Below, piece by piece: positions 21,102 to 31,300 of a stretch of DNA of 64,000 nucleotides; position 1 is the stretch's first letter; each line of letters starts with the position of its first letter. Under the pieces are notes generated by a model, which made no database searches, was not told the DNA's origin, and saw only the letters and a list, made by a program, of their open reading frames with translations. The DNA comes from Chlorella sorokiniana (taxonomy: Eukaryota; Chlorophyta; Trebouxiophyceae; Chlorellales; Chlorellaceae). Where the stretch lies: assembly GCA_025917655.1 (NCBI GenBank), contig CP084619.1, forward strand, positions 3,701,001 to 3,765,000, in the 5' to 3' direction. Position numbers and translations under genes: made by a program.

Positions 21102-22879
21102 CTACGCCTCCCGCGTGTGTATGAAGGTGGACCCCTTGTTGCCGCGGCTGATGCGGAAGTCGTCGTCCAGGTAGAGCCACTCCACGAAGCCGCGCCCGTC
21201 CGTCTTCACCGGCAGCGGCAGCCTGAGGGGCCCCAGCTCCAGCACCACCGAGTCTATGTCCACCCGGCTGCGCTGGCCCCCAGCCTCGGGGCTGCAGGCA
21301 GCGCAGGCCCGCACCCGCACCCCTGGAGCCAGGCACACCAGGTTGTCCAGGCGGCCGTCGGGGCTGATGAGCTGGAAGTTCTCCACCTGCCCCGCCAGCG
21401 CCTTCTGCAGCGGGTTGGCCGTCGCGCCCTGCTGCGTCCACACCAGGCGCCAGGTGCCGACCGCCGCGGGCGGGGCCGCGGGCGCCGCCACGCCGCCGCC
21501 GCCGGCCGCCACCTCGGCCGCCAGGCGCGCGACGCGCTCGTCGGCGGCGCCGCCGCGCGCCGCCAGCGCCGCCAGCAGCCGCTGCTTGGGGGTCAGCTCC
21601 TTCTGCAGCACGAACAGCGTGCCCTTGTTGCCGCGCGACAGGCGCAGCGAGCCGTCGGGGGCCAGGTACGTCACGTCGATCCACCCCTTGCGCTCGTCGC
21701 CCAGCAGGCGGAAGGGCACGGGGTACGGCACCCGGAAGGGCAGCGCCTTGAAGGTGAAGGCGGCCCTGCAGGGACAGGCGGCAGGGCGCGGGGGGGAAGG
21801 GGGTAGCCGTGTGGGCAGCGGGCCGGTTGCAGGGTCGGGCCAGCAGCCACGTGGGCAGCGCAGAGAGGCAAGAGAGTGAAGGCTTGCCAGGCCCACCTGT
21901 CAAACTGGAAGTCCACCCGCATGTCGGCGGCGGCGGGCGGCTCGCTGGAGGACACCCCAGCAGGCCAAAGGGCAGGCCGCTGCCCTGGCGCGGCGTGAAC
22001 CCCGGCAGCGGCTGGCTGTCGGTGCTGGCCTCGGCCTCCACCTGCTCCAAGCGTTGGGGGCGGCGGCATCGCATCCACCCGCATTGGAGGGACTGTGCTG
22101 GCGCAAGCGTGCTGGCAGCAAACATGCAGGCACGAATCCCTTCACCTCAGCGCAGATCGGCAGTTAGCGCACACGTATTCACGCAACTCGGCGCAGCCCC
22201 CGGCGTTTCGCCTCACCCTCAGGAATCCTGCCGACCCAAACTCCACCACCTGGCTGACGCGCGGGCCGCCCTCCCCGCCCGCCAGCTCAATGTCCTGGTA
22301 CACAGCAAAGCTGTCGACGGCGGTGAAGGTGCGCTGGATGGGGGAGGCGGTGCCGGGCGCGTGGTGAAGAGCAGGCGCCAGCGCCCCTCCAGCAGCGGCG
22401 AGGCGGTTGGGGCGGCCACGCCGCCGTCCGCCTCCAGCACCGCCACCGCCTCCTCGAATGCCGCCTGCTGCTCGGGGTCATGCCGCCCTTGCCGCGCCCC
22501 TGCACCCCGGCAACTGCGTCCAGCACAGCCTGCTGAGCGCGCTCCAGCTGCGCGACAAGACCGCAGAGGTCGACGCTTCACCACTCGCAAGCAACAGCCA
22601 CGCAGGCCGTAAGATAGGTGACACTGCTTCTACATGCATGCCGCAAGCCTCACAGCATACCTTGCGGCTCGCCTGGCCATTGCCCGGGGTGCTGGGCGGC
22701 GCTTTCCTCGCTAGGGTCGTGACGGCTGCAGCAACCACAGGCTGCCCGTGCCGCCGCTGCCGCTGCCGCTGGCGCTGCTGACGCAAGGGTGCCACGGCTA
22801 CCTTGCAGCGTGTTTGAGATGACATCGATATGCTGATGGTCTGCGTGACGGGCTGCACAGCAGCTAGGAGCAGCGCCAT
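21102..22879 (-). CDS. Plastid fibrillin (PAP) with two PAP domains
   Basis: The ATG at 22879 opens MALLLAAVQPVTQTISISMS and a Ser/Arg-rich stretch, a plastid transit peptide. A first PAP domain starts LLEGRWRLLFTTRP, continues AVDSFAVYQDIELAGGEGG, then GWIDVTYLAPDGSLRLSRGN with KGTLFVLQ. After an Ala/Gly-rich linker a second begins GTWRLVWTQQGATANPLQKA and ends YLDDDFRISRGNKGSTFIHT before the stop at 21102. The closing D..R.SRGNKG.(L/T)F motif is the PAP_fibrillin signature and is present twice. Fibrillins bind lipids in plastoglobules and thylakoids. At least three frame changes sit in G/C runs (for example 21955-21958), again with domain sequence on both sides. The gene faces the SOUL gene across a 257 bp divergent gap. 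Confidence 0.9.
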
Positions 22880-23136
22880 AGTGCGCAAACTTCACAGGCA
22901 CGCAGCTTGGCACCAATCCAACTCGCGTGGAGCTTCGATTATAATTGAAAGTATGCGAAAATTCACATGTGATGTATTGCAGAGGGAATGGATGGAGTCG
23001 GAGAACCTCTGGCGCCTTCCCAAGTGCTGACTCGGCTGTCCCTTGCCAGACCGTGCCTCTCATTCACCAGTATGCACCGAGACGAGCGAATTCGCTGTCA
23101 ACATATCATTGCACCACATCACCACACAGTATCAAC
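22880..23136. promoter_or_regulatory. Shared divergent promoter region (fibrillin / SOUL)
   Basis: This compact 257 bp gap lies between two outward start codons. It is noticeably AT-richer than its surroundings around 22920-22980. Both genes have plausible plastid roles, so co-regulation through this region is a reasonable inference. Confidence 0.5.
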
Positions 23137-24670
23137 ATGCCTAGCACGGCGGTCACTGCCAGTCTTGCCACAGTTGGAGGCCTCGCCGCTGCAGCCCTGA
23201 TCGCATGGCCTGTGGCGATCTGGTGGGAGGTAAGGATGCTTTTCCCGGCCAATGCGGTGCCGCAGTGGGTTCACCAGCGGTGGTGCCTCCCCGCCGCCTT
23301 CTGTCGCCGGTCTGCCTGGCCAGGGATCATCTGATCGCAGGCCGGTATCATCATCCGCTCTGCCGACGTGCTGTGCACTGGTCTGAATGCAAACTCAGGT
23401 CCGCAAGTGTGAGAAGCCCAAGTTCACCGTGCTGCGCACGCTGGGCAAGCGGGCCGAGGTGAGCCAGCAGTAGACTTCTGATCAGCCAAGCGAGCCCTGC
23501 CCGACCCTGCCTCGTCTCCAACCTTGCCAACTGTCAACATGCCGGCCTGCCCCCTCCACCAGGTGCGCCTGTACGCGCCGTACCTGGTGGCGGAGGTGAC
23601 GATGAAGGGGAGGGCGTGGACATGCAGGCGGCACTCAGCAGTGAGCGGGGGAGGGTCTGTTTCGAGTGCTTGATTGGTCGCTGCGCTGGATCTGGGCTTG
23701 GAGGTTCAAGTCTGTAGCGTAGCTCGCCCATGCTAACAATGCTGTTTTGTTTGCGCCGCCGCCCCCCCCCCCCCGCAGACGGCTTCCGTCAGGTGAAACC
23801 CTCCCGCTTGTCCCTTGGCGGCTCCACTTGCTGCCCGGGCCCGGCCTTTGCTGGCCACGCCCGCCCCCACCCCTCGTCGTTGGTTGCATAGACGCCTTCC
23901 TGGCCCCCGCCGCAGATTGCCGGGTTCATCTTCGGCAAGAACCTGGCGCCGGAGGGCGGCGGCAGCGCCAAGGTGGCCATGACGTCCCCTGTCACGCTGG
24001 AGATGGGCGGCGGCGACAGCCAGAAGATCGCCATGACCAGCCCCGTCGCCGCAGAAATGGGGCCAGGTGCGCCCTGTGCCACACTATGCATGCATAGTTT
24101 GTGAGGTGGCCTGCGATGAGATGGCCGGTGTTGCTCCAAGAGCCTGCCTGCGAAGCTCTCGCGCTGCTGCCCTGCCTGGTGAGCCCCCATGTTCCGTGCA
24201 ACAGGCGAGTTCAAGGTGTCGTTCATCATGCCCTCCAAGTACACACGGGAGACGCTGCCCAAGCCGGGTGGGTGGCAGCCGCCGCGGGCAGGGCAGCCGC
24301 AGCCTTGCGTTGATAGGTGCAGCGATTCTAGGCGATAAGCGCTGGTTGTGTTTGGTCGCGGGCTGTGCACCCTGGTTGTTGCCACCCCACCCCTTCCCTC
24401 CCGCCTGCAGTGAACGACAGCGTGGTCATCCGCGAGATGCCGGCGCGCACGCTGGCGGCGCTGAGCTGGCGGGGGCAGCAGCCCGCGCGAGGCGGAGGTG
24501 GAGCGGCGCAGGGCGGAGCTGCTGGGCCTGATGGCGGCGGCGGGGCTGAGGCCCAGGGGGCCCTGCACTGCTGGCAGTACGACCCCCCTTCCAGTGGCCC
24601 TGGCTGCGCACCAATGAGGTGCTGGTGGAGGTGGAGGGGGCGACGCGGCGGCCACCAGCTGATCAAGTGA
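23137..24670 (+). CDS. SOUL heme-binding family protein
   Basis: The ATG at 23137 opens MPSTAVTASLATVGGLAAAA followed by LIAWPVAIWWE, an N-terminal hydrophobic anchor. Later exons read VRKCEKPKFTVLRTLGKRAE, VRLYAPYLVAEVTM, NGFRQ, IAGFIFGKN, then KVAMTSPVTLEM and KIAMTSPVAAEM. Next come EFKVSFIMPSKYTRETLPKP and VNDSVVIREMPARTLAALSW, and finally HCWQYDPP, PWLRTNEVLVEVEG. This is the full SOUL/HBP block order (the AMTSPV repeats, SFIMPSKY, WQYDPP, R.NEV). SOUL proteins bind heme or tetrapyrroles; plant members sit in cytosol or plastid. Several frame changes occur in G/C runs, for example G4 at 23607-23610 and the runs near 24476 and 24585. They make the exact stop (24662-24780) uncertain. A C13 tract at 23762-23774 forms the polypyrimidine tract of one acceptor. 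Confidence 0.9.
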
Positions 24671-24923
24671 GGCGCGCGCGCGCCCCCGCGGCCCCCCCGC
24701 GAGCTGCCCTCATACCGAACGAGCAAAGCCTCCCTGCTCGCCCCTCCCCACCCCCTGCTGCCGCCTCTGCAGCCGCTTAGCACCGCTGCGCGTTTCATTC
24801 AGGCGGTTTCTCTTAACGAAACAGTTTCATAGCGGACGCGGTTGTTGTGAATGTCAGTATCAGAGGGGGTGCCCACCCCCAGACGTGCGTGCAGTTCACA
24901 CGTGCTGGCCTGCCTTGACCGCC

Positions 24924-26061
24924 TCAAAAGCCGGCCATGCCGCTGGCCTTGCGCAGCGCCTCGCAGCTGGTCCAGAAGCACAGCTGCCAGGGCCCCAGGC
25001 GCGCCCAGGTGGGCAGGAAGCCGGCGTAGAGGCCGCGCAGGCCCTCCCCACGCAGCGTGGCAGCAAAGCAGTGCGCCATGCCGCGGTAGGTCGGCCTGCC
25101 CGGGTCTTGGTTCATCAGTCGCGTCTTGACCACGTCGGCGGGCGTCGACACCACTGCGGAGGGTGGCGGGACGCGAGGCGAAACACTGTGAGAGCCTCGA
25201 GTGCTTGGTGCATGCGGCGCGTGCCGGCTGGCAGGGCCGCACAGCCCCAGCCAGCCCCGCTGGCGCGCTCACCGCTGGCGCAGAAGCCGCTGCAGGCGGA
25301 GCTCAGGGCGTGGGCCCACACGTTGTCGCCGCCCGTCACGCCGCTGCGCAGCACCGCCCGCTTGGCGGAATCATAGGTGGCCAGCTCCCGAGGTTCACCA
25401 GTGCGGCGCGCTGCACGGCAGGCAGGCTGCCCCTCCACAGCCCCGCCACACCCTGCTGCTGCGCAATCGCGACGAATGCGTGCAGCACGCCGCGGTACCT
25501 GCGGCAGGGCGGCCGGGGATGAGTCAGGCCTGCCTGCCAGCAGCAGCGGAGGGCACCACCGCTTCGCACCTCAACAACCCCGCCCCCCACCTGGGCGCGG
25601 GCTGCAGCCCCGCCGCCACCAGCCGCCCGTCAGCCTGCATGCGCACTTTGACCAGGTCGGCTGGAACAGCCACCAGCTGGGCCACGCCGCCCGAGCACAG
25701 CCCCAGGCCCAGGCTGACGGGCAGCGGTAGGAGCGCACCGGGCTGCCCCCAGCTGCCGCTGCGCAAGGCTGCGCAAGTTCTCGTAAACCATGACTCGGAT
25801 GCCGGTGTAGGGCACATGCCGCAGCACAGCAGGCGGCAAGCCTGCATACAGGCCGGCAAAGCCCTCGCTGCGCACCACCGCCGCGGCAGTGGCAGCCAGG
25901 CCTCTGGGGCTGCTCCCTGCTGCCTGCTGCCCTGCTGCCTGCTGCCCCGCCAGCTGCATCCTGGTCTTCAGAAAGTCCAGGGGGTAGGTCACGGTTTCGG
26001 CAGTGCCTGCTGCCACCGCTGACAGCAGCAGCTTGTTCAGATAGGCAGCTTCCTCAGGCAT
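24924..26061 (-). CDS. Mitochondrial carrier, plant UCP3 / UCP4 type
   Basis: Three carrier repeats are visible. Repeat 1 has TVTYPLDFLKTRMQLAG (about 25940-25990), repeat 2 AVPADLVKVRMQADGRLV (25630-25670) and repeat 3 STPADVVKTRLMNQ (25100-25150). All carry the P.D..K.R signature. After repeat 3 comes GLRGLYAGFLPTWARLGPWQ and the end SGMAGF, which closely matches plant UCP3 and animal UCP4 C-termini. Such inner-membrane carriers exchange small anions or aspartate, or leak protons. I start at the ATG at 26061 (MPEEAAYLNKLLLSAVAAG); upstream in-frame codons are not ATG. Frame changes near 25387-25389 (C run) and near 25740-25755 look like assembly errors. The gene is convergent with SOUL and divergent from the ApaG gene. 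Confidence 0.9.
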
Positions 26062-26484
26062 CCTGGCCGCAGTCAACCACCGCCCCGCTGCGACGCAGCG
26101 CCTTCAAGTACGACTGTATCAGTGCAGTAAGGGTACTCAGCTATAATACAGCAATCAGAGATACCAGATTGAAGAGAGCGCTTGCGAGGGAGTTTGTGTT
26201 TGGAGGGAGTTCCTCGGATTGCAAGGGTATAAACGCAATCAGGTGAGATGTAGGTGAATGATGTAAACCGAAGAAGGCTCCTGGAATTCGCTGTAAATCG
26301 TGACAAGCTCAAGGAGGCGAGGCTGGCAAGTGGCGGCAGGCTGCCGCTGGACGCCCACAGCAGCTGCACAGCATGCGGAGCGCTACATCCAGCACAAGCC
26401 CTGTCCCAGCTTGTACAGCTGGATCGGGGACAGTGTAGGGTGGGGAACGGTTACTCTGGGCCCGTGAGCCCTCGAGATAGCTAC
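26062..26484. promoter_or_regulatory. Shared divergent promoter region (carrier / ApaG protein)
   Basis: About 420 bp lie between the start codons. The carrier-proximal half (26110-26260) is clearly AT-richer than the surroundings. An open frame continues upstream of the ApaG ATG without another in-frame ATG. Confidence 0.4.
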
Positions 26485-27794
26485 ATGCCGCACGGGTGCA
26501 CCTGCGCTGCGCAGCACCAGGGCGTGCCATCTCGACATGCATCTGTTTCTCGCCCCAGGCAATTGACACCGGTGCCTGTTCGGGTGGCGCGCGGCCAGCT
26601 AGCAGTGGCGGCGAGCGGCGGCGGCGGCTCGGCCAGCACCGAGGCCCCCTCGCTGGAGGACCTGCGCAGCGGCCTGCAGGAGGCCATCAAGGCGGAGGAC
26701 TATGCCAGCGCGGCCCGCATCCGGGATCGCATCGCCGAGCTGGAGCAGGCGGATCCTGTGGTGCAGGCGGAGCGGGAGCTGGAGGCCGCCATCGCGGAGG
26801 AGCGCTTTGAGGTGCGGCAGCCATACGCAGACGCCTCCTGTGCCCGTTGCAGCCGCCTCCAGACGTCACACAAGCACACTCATCGTGCTGTATGCGGTGT
26901 TGCAGGATGCGGCGCGTTTGCGAGACACGCTCAGCCAGCTGCGCCCGCCGCCGCTCATGGCGCCGTCGGCGGCGGCCCCCGCCTTGACCCCACCGCCACC
27001 ACCGCCAGCGAGTGCGTGACGGATGGCGTGCGCGTCACGTGTAGGTCGTTCTACGTGCCCACGCAGAGCAACCCCGCTCGAAGCACCTTCTTTTTTTGGG
27101 TGAGGACCGCAAGGAGGAAGGGCAGGCAGGGTGCCGTCGTTTGCCGGTGCCAGGAAGGTGGAGGGGCCTGCACGCGGCCCTTTCCTCCCCCGTGGCTGCC
27201 TGAACCCCCAATTTACCTGTTCTGCAGCTATCAGATCAACATTGTGAACGAGAGCAGGGACACCGTGAAGCTGGTGGGGTGGCTTCGCTGGCCCCGCCCT
27301 GCTGCTGGGCCATCGCTGGCTGCTCCCGCCTGCCTCTGGTCGCTGAGGTTCACTTGCCTGCACAGCAGTGGCCATTCCCTCACCCTGCCATCCCCCTCCA
27401 GATGGAGCGCTTCTGGCACATTGTTAACGGGCAGGGCCAGGTGCAGGAGGTGCGGGGGCCGGGCGTGGTGGGCGAGCAGCCGGAGCTGCGCCCGGCGAGT
27501 CGTTCCAGTACCAGTCGGCCTGCCCCCTGCCCACCCCCAAGGCTCCATGGAGGGACACTACGGTGAGGCGGCCGCCGCGTGCGCCCAGACTAGCGGTACA
27601 GGCGCCAGCTAAGCAGATGCGGCACATGCGTTTGGCCTGTGCCCCGTCACATACAGCCGCTGCAGCGCCTGACCCGGCTTGCTGGGTGCTGCTGCTGCAC
27701 CGCAGAGTTTTACGCTCGCGACCAGGAGAGCGGCCAGTGGCGCCGCTCCTTCCTGGTGAACATCGGCAAGTTTGAGCTGCGGGCCGACGTCTGA
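26485..27794 (+). CDS. Plastid-targeted UVR + ApaG (DUF525) protein
   Basis: The ATG at 26485 opens [20 protein letters not shown] and [20 protein letters not shown], rich in Ser/Arg/Val, a likely plastid transit peptide. A UVR motif follows: [20 protein letters not shown] then [11 protein letters not shown], and a partial second copy [12 protein letters not shown]. After a proline linker comes an ApaG domain: [71 protein letters not shown] (one base short in the run near 27500), GSMEGHY and [14 protein letters not shown]. The stop is at 27794. UVR motifs mediate contacts with Clp/UvrB-type partners, and ApaG is a fibronectin-like fold of unclear function. The combination suggests a plastid adaptor or regulator. 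I would not claim a catalytic role. Confidence 0.87.
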
Positions 27795-28343
27795 CGCGCC
27801 AGCAAACTGCCGCCCCCTGCCATCCTTGAGACGATCCGACTCACCTGCTCTGCTTGGGCAGCCCTTGCAATCAGCACTGCTATGCATGCGTACCTTGCCC
27901 CTTGTTGTTTGACCTAGTCTGCGTCGGCGCGGCCGACCTCAGCCCCACTACAGGCAGTGCTTGCAGTTCCCTTCCCTCGCGTGGGCGGTCAATGTCGTAG
28001 CTACTGCTGTCGGTCGTAGTTAACATTTTCTGGAACGACAGCATTGCCGGATTGTACCCATCTGTGCTTCGAGTTAGTTTACAGCAGGCAAGGGCTACAG
28101 CAGTTGGTGTTAATTAGTGCTACAGCGTTTGAGCCTGTGCATGGCGCTGCGGCGCGCGCCTTGGTGTCAACAATCAAACAGCACGCTGCCTGGTGCAGGC
28201 GAGGTGGGGAGGAAACAAGTTTCGCAGGGAGAAACGGGCAGAAGGGTGCTGGCTGAGCCAAGCCAAGTCAATCGGTGGTGTGGTTGTGTGGTGCGGTGGT
28301 GTGCTGGCTGGGGCTGGACGCCGGCGACGGCAGCAGGCGCCGC
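27795..28343. other. Convergent intergenic region (ApaG / ISWI)
   Basis: Two 3' UTRs meet here. A reverse-strand TGTAA at 28079-28083 fits the ISWI poly(A) signal. No further gene is evident. Confidence 0.5.
28079..28083 (-). terminator. Candidate TGTAA poly(A) signal of the ISWI gene
   Basis: Reverse-strand TGTAA, about 260 bases after the inferred ISWI stop at 28344. Confidence 0.45.
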
Positions 28344-31300
28344 TCACGCTGTCGCCTCCTTGCTGCGCTTGGCACCCGAGGGCACCCCGAGCTGTCGGCC
28401 TTGCGCTTGCCGCCGCGCCCGCTCTCTGCGCAAATGTGCAGGCAGGGGGCAGGTTGTCAGAAGCGGCCCTGGCCCGAGAAAAACGGATGAGCACTCTTCC
28501 ACAAACACCTGACGCTGAGCACAGCGCCAGCAGGGTTGAACCGCCGTCGTGAAGGGCGGGCCGTCACCCCAGGCGGCTCACCAGAAGGCGCCTGGCTGTC
28601 GCCGCCGCCGGCCTTCTTAGGCCCGCGTGCCTTCTTGCCCCCGCCGCCGCGTCGTCCTCCTCGTTCTCCTTCTCAATGAGGCGGATGAGGGTCTCGCAGC
28701 GCCGAGACAGCTCCTGCGCAGCGCGAGCGCGGGCAGCCCGTGAGCCACCATCCCGCACCGATATAGGAAGGCCGAGCCTGGCTGCACGGGCAGGCCGGCC
28801 GCCGGTGCCCTGCTGGCTGCGCAACAGGCGGTGCACGGCGTTCTCGCCCACCTGCGGCGTGCGGCTCTTGAAGAACCAGTCGAAGCGGAAGCGCCAGTGG
28901 TTGCGGATCTCGGCCTTGAGTTCGTCCCAGGCGCCGTAGCCCAGGCGGTGCATCATGCAGACCAGGAAGCGGTCCTCCTCCTCGGTGTAGGCCTTGCCCT
29001 TGGCGGGGCCGTACTGGATGCGCAGCTCCTGCCACGGGTTGCGGTACTTGTCCAGCTTGGTGGCGATGGCCTGCATGATGTCCTGCTGGCGCTGAATGCG
29101 CTGCTCCCCGCGCTCAATGTTCTTGATGTGCTGCGAGGAGGGAGGGGGCGGTGGGTGTGAGTGCACGTGTGGGGTTGTGGGGTGGGCAAGAAGAGGCCCT
29201 CTGCTGCAGCGGTGGCTGCAGCCCTACAGGCCCTGCCGCGCGGTCCCTGGGCTGTTGGGCAGCTTCCACCCACCTTCTCGTGGTCGTTGATCTCGGTGTA
29301 CCGCTCCCAGAACACCTTGGCGTAGGAGCGCACCTGCGGGTGGGCGGCAGGAGGGGTGAGCGGGAGAGCGGCACATGCTGCCTGCTTGCCGCCTCAAAGC
29401 CACGTCCCACAGTCATGCCGCACACAGCGATCCGCCCCACGCCGGCGCCCCAGGCCCCAAACTTCTTGCCAAGTGCGGCGCACAAAACAGCATACATCAT
29501 ACGACCGTATGGGGGAGCGCGCGCGGCCCGGCAGCCGCAGGAGCACCCCCACGCGCTTTGCTGTTCCCCGCAGGCCTCACCTCCTCCTCCGTCTTGGTCT
29601 CGATGTCTCGCGCGATGTCTGCCAGGTTGTGCCGCCCGTACTTCTCGCACGCGCGCACAAAGGCGTTGAAGTCGCGGCGCATCCAGTTGGAGAAGCCCTC
29701 ACCGAGCAGCTGGTCGCGCTCTGCAGCCGTCGCAATACGGAGAGGGGCGTTGACCAGCCGAGGAGCAGGTGATGAGCAGGGGCAGGCGCGTGGCATCGCC
29801 AGCGGAAGAGGGCGGAGGGTGGCGGAAGAGCACCGCCGCGGAGCGGGCAGCCGGCGGTGAAGGGGCCCTCACCCGCCACCTCGTCATCCGTCAGCGGCTG
29901 CGGGTCGTCCTCCTTGGGCGCCACCTCAGCCGCAATCACCTCCTCGCTGGCGCCCTGCTTGCGGGCGGCCTCCTCGCGCTGCGCCAGGGCACCGCCATTC
30001 AGGCAAGGTCAGCACCGCGGCCGGGCCACGTTGTGGTGCAGCTGCCTGTTCATGCGGAGCCGGCCGTCAGAGGACCCACCCCTCATCTTGCGCCGCTGTT
30101 GGGCAAGGCTGCGAGGGGCGGGCCGCAGCGCCCTCCCCTGCCTCGCCTCCCCCTCTCACCTGTGCCAGCGAGTGCTTGTGCACCTCGTACGCGTTCTCCT
30201 TCTCGTACAGCGCGGTGAGGCGGGGGATGTTGAAGAACTGGAAGTCCTGCGGGACGGGAAGGGGCCCCCAGGCGGCAGCACACACGTGCTTGAGCAGGCA
30301 GCCGGGCGCCGGCCCCAGTAAGGGCCCACCCTGCAGGGCAGAGCCTGAGCCATGCAGGCCGGCAAGCTGGAGGCCTCACGGCTTGCAGCGTGCGCTGCCA
30401 ACCCCACCCCCGCGCGCTCGCCTGCAGCGGCGGCATCTTAGGCAGCTTGGGCCCGGTGTTGCGGGGGCCGTACTCCCGCTTCTGCAGCGCGATGCGGTAG
30501 AACTCGTTCTCGGCGTAGGAGGCCACCCGCTTGCGCTCGCGCTGGGGGGATCCACCCAGTTGGCGCCTGGGCAGGGCAGGGGAGGGGCGGGAGGGGCGGT
30601 GTTGTGAGTGTCGTGAGACGTGTGTGTGCGGACAGGTTGTGGGGGCGCATGGCAGACGTCAGCGCACGCAAGAGATGCCGCACAACATGGCCTGGGGATG
30701 CAGAGGCCAGGTGGGGACGAGGTGCGGGGTGCGGGGTGGCCCGAGGCGTGGCCTTGCAGGCGGATCACTCACCCATCAGAGCCTTGAGCTGCTCCACCTT
30801 GGCCAGGTCAGCGTCGCCCTCCTCCCGGGCTTCTCCTCCTCAAACTCGTACGCTGCAGGGGGGCACCGGGCAACAGCGCGGGTGTGGGCGGGGGCCTCGA
30901 AGGGGGCCTTTGCGTGGCCGGAGCTGGCATGCATCACACGTGCATGGTGCCGCACTGGGCCCAAACGACAGGGCAGAGGGCGGGGCGAGGGTTGGCTGAG
31001 GGGGAAGGGGTGGGGCGGCGCACCCGACATGCCTCCGTCCATGGTGAAGCGCATGGCGTCGTTGGTGAACGACTGCAGCTTGTCGTTCAGCTCCTTGGTG
31101 GCCGCCTCGCCCTGGGGTGGGGGTGGGTGGGGGTGGGGGAGCGGGGGGACGACGTGCGTCAGCCGCCGCGCACCGGCTCCTCCCAGCGCACACATGCAGT
31201 AGGCGCTCGTGGCTGAGGAAGCTGAGTAGGCACGCCCCCCCCGCCCGCCCCTCAAACCCTGCCAGCTGGGCAGCGGGGGCCCACCTTGGCGATGAGGGCG

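Noticed and set aside
21004-22125. Single 373-codon reverse-strand frame through the fibrillin gene
   Set aside because: It reads partly through introns and in the wrong frame for the PAP blocks, which need frame changes in G/C runs.
23762-23774. C13 tract as a structural or replication element
   Set aside because: It is simply the polypyrimidine tract of the acceptor of the NGFRQ exon in the SOUL gene.
25920-25950. Short repeated Ala/Gly/Gln stretch in the carrier gene as a mobile insertion
   Set aside because: It is a small in-frame repeat (GQQAA repeated) between the first carrier signature and the next helix, within normal loop variation.
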